Part shown: in pieces, positions 57,834-64,000 of the stretch
Layout of the letters: every line of letters starts with the position of its first letter
Position numbering within the stretch: position 1 is the stretch's first letter
Assembly: GCA_900767825.1 (NCBI GenBank)
Contig: CAAGAN010000029.1
Span: 1 to 64,000 of the forward strand
Origin: Bacilli bacterium
Lineage (GTDB): Bacteria; Bacillota_I; Bacilli_A; RFN20; CAG-826
Length of the DNA stretch: 64,000 bases
Reading direction: 5' to 3'
Notes under the pieces: generated by a model
What the model was told of the DNA's origin: nothing
Seen by the model: the letters and a program-made list of their open reading frames with translations, nothing else
Databases searched by the model: none
Position numbers and translations under genes: made by a program

Positions 57834-60340
57834 AAAAGACTACAAAGAAACTAAACGAATTGATTGCTTCCGCTACCCCTTATGAAGCAGATCCTAGTGT
57901 CGGGTTAAACAAAGCCCGAGTTGACGAAAGGAAAAAATCAGGTTTAGTCAACAAAGTAAGCAAACAAGTTACAAAGACTTATCCTCAGATCCTTTTTGAT
58001 AATTTATTCAATTTCTTAAACATCATTTTGTTTGTTGTTTTTATTTTGATGTTGCTAGCCAAATTGTCCTTTGCCCATTATTTTTTCATCATAATATTGG
58101 GTGCGAATATATTTATTGGAATTGCCCAGGATATAAATGCTAGAAGAATGGTTGATAAGTTACGTATTGTAACTGATCCAAAAGCCAAAATAATTAGGGG
58201 TGGAGTTGAAATTGAGGCTTCTGCAAGTGAAATTGTTCTTTCTGACATTATCAAACTTTCTAGTGGAGATAAGATATCTGCCGATAGCGTTGTTAGAGAA
58301 GGCGAGATTGCAGTCGATGAATCTTTGTTGACTGGAGAATCCATACCTGTAAAAAAGAAAAAGGGCGACCCCATATATGCAGGAACATTCCTTACAAAGG
58401 GTAGTTGCTTTGCTGAAGTAGTCAAAGTTGGCTCTGCTAATTATGATGAAACATTAAGGACAAACGCTTCAAAATTCGACCGTCCAAATTCTGAAATCAA
58501 AAGGTCAATCAATTCAATTGTCCTGACATGCGGTATCTTATCGATTTGCTTTGGGGCAACGCAGTTTATTACTTTCACCATACAAAAGATTAGTGAGGGG
58601 TTCTCATTTAACCAAATATATGGAAGCATGAATCCTGACTTGGCTAGGCTTATAGCTTCGGTTTCAGGTTCAATTGTCGCGATGCTTCCGACTGGCATGT
58701 TCCTACTTACTTCATTAACTTTGGCAGTTGGAGTTATTACCTTAGGAAAGAAAAGGGTTTTGGTGCAGCAACTTTATTGTATCGAAATGCTAGCTAGGGT
58801 TGATATGCTTTGCTTAGATAAAACAGGCACGCTAACCGACGGAACCATGAAATTAATCGAAGTCATTCCTGTTGGTAAAAATACACAGACTAGCGAGATC
58901 GGGTATTTGGTTTCATCTATTCTTCATTTTACACGTGATTCAAATCCAACCGCGCAGGCTTTAATTGAAGAATTTGGTTCTTCTTGCCATGAGCAAATGC
59001 TTGAGTGCATTCCTTTTGATTCCGAGCTTAAATATTCGGCAGTTTCTCTAATTGATGAAGGCAGCTATGTATTTGGGGCATATGGGTTTGTTCCCGCGAA
59101 AGAAGATCCTGAAATAAAAGATTTGATAGCTTCTAAAGCTAGCGAAGGCAATAGGTGTCTAGTAGTTGCTAGAAATAAGAAAACAATAAAAAACGGCAAG
59201 GTTCCTGATGGATGTGAAATCATTGGAGTCCTTGTTCTTTCTGATCACATAAAAGATGATGCCGAAGCAAATATAAAGTGGTTTATCGATTCTGGCGTCG
59301 AGATTAGAGTTATTTCAGGAGATGATCCTGTCACGGTTTCTGAAATTGCTAAAAAGGTCGGAGTACCAAATGCGAACAAGTGCATTTCATTAGAAGGCAA
59401 GTCACTAGACGAAACCGCTGCTCTTGCTCCAATTTATAGTGTATTTGGTAGGGTTAGCCCAGAACAAAAGGCTGTTTTAATAAATGCCTATAAGCAAATG
59501 GGCAACAAAGTTGCAATGACTGGTGATGGAGTTAATGATATCTTGGCTTTAAAGGTTGCGGATTGCTCTATTGCGATGGCAAGTGGCTCTGAAGCCGCAA
59601 GAAGCGTTTCCCATTTAGTCGCACTTGATTCAGACTTCTCTAGACTCCCGGATGTAGTATTTCAGGGGAGACGTGTAATCAATAATTTGCAAAGAACATG
59701 TTCTGTATTTGTTACAAAAACCATGTTCGCTATAGTACTTTCCTTTATCTTCATCATTTCCATGTTCGTTAACGGAATGGGTTATCCATTTAATACAGCG
59801 AATATGTTTATTTGGGAATTTATTAGCATAGGTATTGCTTCCTTTTTCCTTGCTTTGCAACCTTCTAATGAAAAACTGCAAGGTTCGTTCCTTAAAAACA
59901 TATTAGTAAGAGCGTTCCCTGCAGGGTTAACAGAAATAATAGCTGCTACGATTCCGTTTGTTATATATTTGATTTGGCCAAACGCATTCACTACTTCTAC
60001 TAACCCTGATTTCTATTGGATGGCAACTTGCACATGTGCAGTAGTTTCCTTTACCTTAATTTCTTTTGTATCGTTATTTAGAATCTGTGTTCCGCTTAAT
60101 AGATATAGGACTATTTTATTTGTTGCTCTTTCTATTTTGGGGATATTGATATTTGGTTGTGATATAGGGCTATATTTTACAAGAGGGAAAACATTTAGTC
60201 CTATATTGGCCCTCTCTTGGGGAAGTTTGTCTTGGGGCTTTTATCTAACAACGGCCTTAAATGTAATTATTTTTGGCTCTCTATATTTCTTATTGGATAA
60301 GAGGGTTGTAAAATGGATTGAAAGCATTGGAGAAGAATGA
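57830..60340 (+). CDS. Cation-transporting P-type ATPase (CtpE-like)
   Basis: This 836-residue pump has the actuator loop LLTGESIPV, the phosphorylation site CLDKTGTLTDG (Asp330), and the hinge TGDGVNDILALKVADCSIAM, with about ten membrane helices. The sequence around TM4 and the P domain (LTLAVGVITLGKKRVLVQQ, then IEMLARVDMLCLD) resembles the CtpE group, for which calcium is the proposed ion. The TM4 ion-binding motif, usually PEGL, is PTGM here, lacking the acidic residue. It is coupled to the ABC gene before it and psuG after it. Confidence 0.9.
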   Translation: MKKTTKKLNELIASATPYEADPSVGLNKARVDERKKSGLVNKVSKQVTKTYPQILFDNLFNFLNIILFVVFILMLLAKLSFAHYFFIIILGANIFIGIAQDINARRMVDKLRIVTDPKAKIIRGGVEIEASASEIVLSDIIKLSSGDKISADSVVREGEIAVDESLLTGESIPVKKKKGDPIYAGTFLTKGSCFAEVVKVGSANYDETLRTNASKFDRPNSEIKRSINSIVLTCGILSICFGATQFITFTIQKISEGFSFNQIYGSMNPDLARLIASVSGSIVAMLPTGMFLLTSLTLAVGVITLGKKRVLVQQLYCIEMLARVDMLCLDKTGTLTDGTMKLIEVIPVGKNTQTSEIGYLVSSILHFTRDSNPTAQALIEEFGSSCHEQMLECIPFDSELKYSAVSLIDEGSYVFGAYGFVPAKEDPEIKDLIASKASEGNRCLVVARNKKTIKNGKVPDGCEIIGVLVLSDHIKDDAEANIKWFIDSGVEIRVISGDDPVTVSEIAKKVGVPNANKCISLEGKSLDETAALAPIYSVFGRVSPEQKAVLINAYKQMGNKVAMTGDGVNDILALKVADCSIAMASGSEAARSVSHLVALDSDFSRLPDVVFQGRRVINNLQRTCSVFVTKTMFAIVLSFIFIISMFVNGMGYPFNTANMFIWEFISIGIASFFLALQPSNEKLQGSFLKNILVRAFPAGLTEIIAATIPFVIYLIWPNAFTTSTNPDFYWMATCTCAVVSFTLISFVSLFRICVPLNRYRTILFVALSILGILIFGCDIGLYFTRGKTFSPILALSWGSLSWGFYLTTALNVIIFGSLYFLLDKRVVKWIESIGEE

Positions 60341-61245
60341 TGAAAATAAGTCTAAGAGTAGCAAAAGCACTTGCAAACAAAGAACCAGTAGTCGCACTTG
60401 AGTCTACGATTATATCACACGGGATGCCTTATCCTAAAAATGTTGAGACAGCCTTGTTGGTAGAAAAAACAATAGAAGATAATGGAGCTATTCCTGCAAC
60501 AATCGGAATTATTGATGGCGAGATTGTAGTCGGCATGAGCCATGATGAAATTGAGGAATTTGGCAAGAAAAAAGGAATTGCTAAAGTTTCAAAAAGAGAC
60601 TTGCCAATTGTAGTAGCCAAAAAAATGTGGGGTGCCACCACTGTATCCGCCACTATGCTAATTGCACATATGGCTGGTATTGAAATATTTGTTACCGGCG
60701 GTATCGGAGGGGTTCATCGCGGGGCTGAATCCACTTTTGATATTTCTCGTGACTTAAAAGAATTAGGAGAAGTTGATGTTGCAGTTATTTGCTCTGGGGC
60801 TAAAGCAATATTAGATATCCCAAAGACTTTAGAATATCTAGAAACTGAAGGAGTTACCATTCTTTCTAACAAGGAAAAGAGTTTTGCTAACTTCTATTCA
60901 TCTTCTAGTTCCTATCCAGTTGATTATGCGTTTACTTCTGCTAAAGAAGCTGCCTCGATTATCAAGGCTAAACGCGACTTAGAATTAGAGGGTGGCATTT
61001 TGATTTCTAACCCAGTTCCAGAAGAATATTCTTTACCTCATGATTATATTGATTCGATTGTCGATCAAGCTGTTAAGGAAAGTAAAGAGCAAGGAATCAA
61101 AGGCAAGGATGTCACTCCTTTCCTTTTGAAGCGCATTGTTGAATTAACCGGTGGCAAATCGCTTGAATCCAACATAGCCCTTATATTAAATAACGCTAAA
61201 TTAGGTGCAAATATAGCCAAGGAATATTCCTCTTTAATCAAATGA
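60340..61245 (+). CDS. psuG: Pseudouridine-5'-phosphate glycosidase
   Basis: This enzyme of about 301 residues splits pseudouridine 5'-phosphate to uracil and ribose 5-phosphate. It starts KISLRVAKALANKEPVVALESTIISHGMPYP, with GIIDGEIVVGMS, the catalytic lysines in AKVSKRDL and KMWGATTVSATM, and FVTGGIGGVHRGAESTFDIS, all diagnostic. The second of two adjacent ATGs is chosen because GGAG spacing is better. The kinase partner psuK is absent from the window. Its grouping with transporters and a TetR gene is unusual. Confidence 0.94.
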   Translation: MKISLRVAKALANKEPVVALESTIISHGMPYPKNVETALLVEKTIEDNGAIPATIGIIDGEIVVGMSHDEIEEFGKKKGIAKVSKRDLPIVVAKKMWGATTVSATMLIAHMAGIEIFVTGGIGGVHRGAESTFDISRDLKELGEVDVAVICSGAKAILDIPKTLEYLETEGVTILSNKEKSFANFYSSSSSYPVDYAFTSAKEAASIIKAKRDLELEGGILISNPVPEEYSLPHDYIDSIVDQAVKESKEQGIKGKDVTPFLLKRIVELTGGKSLESNIALILNNAKLGANIAKEYSSLIK

Positions 61246-61802
61246 TTACTGAATCAAAACTCAAATATGCCTTGAAGCAGATGATGGAAGGTATCCCTTT
61301 GGAGGATATCAATGTCACCGCACTTTGCCAAAAGTGTGGATGTCATAGACAGACTTTTTACTATCATTATCAAGATATATATGATTTGATCGCAGCTATT
61401 TTCCTTAATGAAGATTTAGAGAAGGTAAATCAGTGCAAGGATGTTAAATCTACCCTTAAGGCATTCCTTCAATACGTAAAAGACAATTTTACTTTCTTAC
61501 GTTCCACCTATAATTCGGCCGCTAGAGATTTGACCGATGATTTTATATTTGGAAAACTAAATGCCAAATTATTGTCCTTATGGACTAAAGAAAACGAAGG
61601 CAAGGAACTTAAAAAAGATGGATATAGGAACGCTGCTAGGCGTTTTGCCCATATAGTTTCTGACGAATTTGGGTATTGTTTCAAAGATCCTAAACTAACT
61701 CCTGAAAAATTCTCCAAGAAGATGAATAAATTTATTGATAATTCAATGAGCATCATCCTTCCTGCAATTATGAATTTATCTAAAAAAGAAGAATCTAAAT
61801 AA
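61242..61802 (+). CDS. TetR-family regulator (DhaS-like)
   Basis: This 186-residue protein has a TetR-type DNA-binding domain (LKQMMEGIPLEDINVTALCQKCGCHRQTFYYHYQDIYDLI, about 10-50) and a helical C-terminal domain like the DhaS/TetR_C subgroup of Firmicutes. Its ATG overlaps the psuG stop (ATGA), so it is the last gene of a four-gene operon. The perfect palindrome at 54863-54879 is the obvious candidate target for autoregulation. Confidence 0.88.
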   Translation: MITESKLKYALKQMMEGIPLEDINVTALCQKCGCHRQTFYYHYQDIYDLIAAIFLNEDLEKVNQCKDVKSTLKAFLQYVKDNFTFLRSTYNSAARDLTDDFIFGKLNAKLLSLWTKENEGKELKKDGYRNAARRFAHIVSDEFGYCFKDPKLTPEKFSKKMNKFIDNSMSIILPAIMNLSKKEESK

Positions 61803-61884
61803 CTTTTATAATCCAATTATCAATATAGGTATTTTTTTCTTTTGTATTTTTCTTTAACATTAAGTTGACTTACGGAGGTTAGTT

Positions 61885-63843
61885 ATGAAGAAGAATATAT
61901 TTTTGCTTATTGGTTTATTGCCTTTGGCTTTAGGGTGCGGACGTTCATCTAGTGAAGAAAGCAAAACGATAGATACGGGTAGCGAAGAAATTTCATCTAC
62001 CCCTTCTAGCGAAATAACTTCTTCCACCCCTTCAATTCATGAACATACATTTGAAGACAAATGGACATATGATGAAGAATATCATTACCATAAGTCTAAT
62101 TGTGGCCATGATGTAGTTAGTGATAAAGAACCCCATTCTTTTGTTTCCACGGTTACTAATCCAACGTTTGAAGAAGAAGGATATACGACCCATGTATGCA
62201 AATGTGGCTATTCTTATGTTGATAGCAAGACTAATAAACTAGAACATAATTATTCTTTAGCCTGGTCAAGTGATGGGCGTACCCACTGGCATGCCTGTAT
62301 CGATATGGGATATGAGCATTTAAAGAAAGATGAGGCAAAACACATCTTTAACATCAATGAAGATAATCCTTTGGAGATGGAATGTGTTATATGCAAGAAA
62401 AAAGGTGGGATACAAGAAGTTAACGAGTTGAGATATAGCCTATTTGATTTCGAAAGCGAAATAGACGGGGTTAAATATAGGCAAGCCTATACTGTTTTAA
62501 ATTCTATAAATATCAACTGCAAAGAAATAATAATCCCTTCCTTCTATAATTCTCTACCTGTAGTTTCTATTGAAAACGAAGCTTTTTCAAATCGCAGCTC
62601 CCTTGTTTCTCTATTCATTTCAAATAACATTAGTTTAATCGGAATTAAATTGATTTGCTTTTCTAAAGTTGTTTCTTCTATTGAAGTAGATTCTAGAAAC
62701 AAGACTTTTGATTCAAGGAATAATTCTAATTCAGTTATAAAGACAATAGATAATTCACTAGTTTTAGGGTGTAAGGATAGCGTTATTCCGAGTAGTGTTA
62801 CTTCAATTGGAGATTACGCTTTCTATGGTTGCACTGGCTTAGAAGAAATTTCTCTTCAAGATAATATAACTTCTATAGGTACTGGATCGTTCCAATATTG
62901 TGAATCATTATCTTCCGTTTTGTTTGGTAAAAATTTTACTTCGATTGGAATGGTTGCTTTTTGTGAATGTGGTGTCTTAAGTCAAATAACATTGCCAGAT
63001 AACTTAGTTAGTTTAGGGGCTGGGGCTTTTAGCTTCTGTGCTTCGTTATCCACTATTGTTATTCCTGATAAAGTGACTTCTATCGGGGCTGAAACATTTA
63101 GGGGTTGTTCTTCTTTGTCTGCAGTTAAGATCGGCAAAAACGTTACTTCTATCGGTGAAAGAGCATTTGCAAATTGCAAATTGATTACATCTATCAGCCT
63201 TCCTGAAGGACTTACTAATATTTGGAATTATGCATTTAGCGAATGCAAGGCTCTTAAATCTATTAGTTTACCCAGCACTCTTGTTAGCATTGGAGACTAT
63301 GCTTTCCAATATTGCAAAGTATTAAAGGATATCAATTTACCTTCGGGATTAATATCAATTGGAAAGTTTGCTTTTAACCAATGTGATGCGTTTAATTTAC
63401 CTATCCCAACTAGCGTTACTTCTATTGATGAGAATGCCTTTTATTGTTGCTCGTCTTTGACTTCGATTGTTATTCCTAGTGGAGTTAAAACAATTGGAAA
63501 TTCAGCTTTCTCTAGTTGTTCTAATTTAACTACTGTCACCATCCAAGAAGGGGTAACTTCTATTGGATTTAGTTGCTTCTCACAATGCACCTCCCTTACT
63601 ACAATAGTAATTCCATCCACTGTTGCTCCTACTTCTATTGGCATGTGGGCATTTAATAACTGCAAAGCAATCAAATATTGTTATGTTAACTGGACTGATA
63701 CAAGCAAAACCATTAAGGACCTGCCATCATCTAGTATGTATTACTATTCAGAAACTGAACCAAGCGAAGTAGATTTAAAATCCCATAACTATTGGCATTA
63801 TGTTGATGAAACTCCTACCATTTGGAAATTAGCCACAAAGTAA
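61885..63843 (+). CDS. BspA-type leucine-rich repeat lipoprotein
   Basis: This is a 652-residue secreted protein. The signal peptide ends in lipobox LALGC (Cys18). A Ser/Thr/Glu-rich spacer (about 19-50) is followed by a His/Cys-rich region (about 50-175) with pairs such as CxCGYSY and CVICKKK, possibly metal-binding. About fourteen BspA-type repeats follow (pattern TSIGxxAFxxCxxLxxIxLP, about 23 residues). Such proteins bind host or bacterial surfaces in gut bacteria. There is no cell wall anchor after the repeats. The ribosome binding site is GGAGG. Similar tandem repeats at the DNA level make the gene prone to slippage. Confidence 0.92.
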   Translation: MKKNIFLLIGLLPLALGCGRSSSEESKTIDTGSEEISSTPSSEITSSTPSIHEHTFEDKWTYDEEYHYHKSNCGHDVVSDKEPHSFVSTVTNPTFEEEGYTTHVCKCGYSYVDSKTNKLEHNYSLAWSSDGRTHWHACIDMGYEHLKKDEAKHIFNINEDNPLEMECVICKKKGGIQEVNELRYSLFDFESEIDGVKYRQAYTVLNSININCKEIIIPSFYNSLPVVSIENEAFSNRSSLVSLFISNNISLIGIKLICFSKVVSSIEVDSRNKTFDSRNNSNSVIKTIDNSLVLGCKDSVIPSSVTSIGDYAFYGCTGLEEISLQDNITSIGTGSFQYCESLSSVLFGKNFTSIGMVAFCECGVLSQITLPDNLVSLGAGAFSFCASLSTIVIPDKVTSIGAETFRGCSSLSAVKIGKNVTSIGERAFANCKLITSISLPEGLTNIWNYAFSECKALKSISLPSTLVSIGDYAFQYCKVLKDINLPSGLISIGKFAFNQCDAFNLPIPTSVTSIDENAFYCCSSLTSIVIPSGVKTIGNSAFSSCSNLTTVTIQEGVTSIGFSCFSQCTSLTTIVIPSTVAPTSIGMWAFNNCKAIKYCYVNWTDTSKTIKDLPSSSMYYYSETEPSEVDLKSHNYWHYVDETPTIWKLATK

Positions 63844-63929
63844 GCATTAAAAATAAAGATAAAAACCGCTACATAGATAATAACAATTGTATATAACATA
63901 GTTAGGCGTCAAAATTCGGAGGTTGTTAT

Positions 63930-64000
63930 ATGGAACAAAAAGAAAGAGTGTTGACTGTAGCAATTATTGGAGCAGGTTCCCGTGGGGCTGATTCTTATGG
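63930..64000 (+). CDS. Gfo/Idh/MocA-type oxidoreductase, N-terminal fragment
   Basis: Only the first 23 codons are in the window: MEQKERVLTVAIIGAGSRGADSYG. The GxGxxG-like IIGAGSRG dinucleotide loop following a short strand is typical of Gfo/Idh/MocA sugar oxidoreductases. GGAGG lies at 63918-63922, 7 nt before the ATG. The rest is beyond the window edge. Confidence 0.7.
   Translation, partial: MEQKERVLTVAIIGAGSRGADSY

Noticed and set aside
62982..63674. Minus-strand frames inside the LRR lipoprotein gene
   Set aside because: Their periodic sequence is the antisense of the LRR repeats.
1..64000. tRNA and rRNA genes, insertion sequences, prophage or CRISPR-Cas
   Set aside because: I scanned intergenic regions by eye and found no convincing cloverleaf, rRNA, transposase or Cas gene. 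A covariance-model search would be needed to exclude weak cases.

Overview
The window is about 64 kb of a low-GC (roughly one third G+C by eye) Gram-positive-type bacterial chromosome, using the standard code (TGA is a normal stop, tryptophan is TGG). It contains a replication origin with the order rpmH/rnpA/yidC/khpB/mnmE on one side and dnaA/dnaN/rlbA/recF/gyrB/gyrA on the other. This layout, the BspA-type leucine-rich repeat lipoprotein, the pyruvate phosphate dikinase and the overall protein character suggest a host-associated Bacilli/Erysipelotrichia-like lineage, perhaps an uncultured gut member. I cannot name the species. Genes run mostly on the minus strand left of about 42.6 kb and mostly on the plus strand right of it, as expected for two replichores leaving oriC.

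Region 1 (about 0.1-5.3 kb) is an accessory island packed with toxin-antitoxin (TA) type modules on the minus strand. It holds an XRE-alpha/beta hydrolase fusion, a candidate type I TA locus (29-residue hydrophobic peptide plus a convergent small RNA), a second copy of that small RNA without a toxin, a DUF2442-XRE antitoxin-like gene behind a decayed DUF4160 gene, an orphan hipB-like gene, and a complete hipBA operon with repeated operators. An 80-nt GC-rich element ending in a terminator occurs twice, once in the island and once directly behind rpsR.

Region 2 (5.3-42.6 kb) is mostly housekeeping: rpsF-ssb-rpsR, lysS, glyA, two heterodimeric ABC exporter operons (one with a MarR regulator), dusB, a DUF6088 orphan antitoxin-like gene with a structured RNA-like element upstream, ftsH, tilS-rqcP-mfd-pth-flavodoxin, the lipid-carrier transporter popT with a TetR gene, an FGGY sugar kinase, ppdK, a shortened glmU, ispE, ksgA, rnmV and tatD (with two parS-like sites), mnmE, khpB, yidC, rnpA and rpmH.

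Region 3 (42.6-54.2 kb) is oriC (DnaA-box clusters on both sides of dnaA), dnaA, dnaN, rlbA, recF, gyrB, gyrA, a glycosyltransferase and serS. Region 4 (54.2-64 kb) has the small SRP RNA, tadA, a four-gene operon (MacB-like ABC transporter, CtpE-like P-type ATPase, psuG, TetR regulator) with a perfect palindrome over its promoter, a secreted LRR lipoprotein and the start of a Gfo/Idh/MocA oxidoreductase.

The most interesting parts are the candidate type I TA locus with its toxin-less paralogue, the duplicated GC-rich element, the attenuator-like RNA at 18.63-18.73 kb, and a recurring pattern of promoters that place the start codon at or next to the transcription start (leaderless genes).
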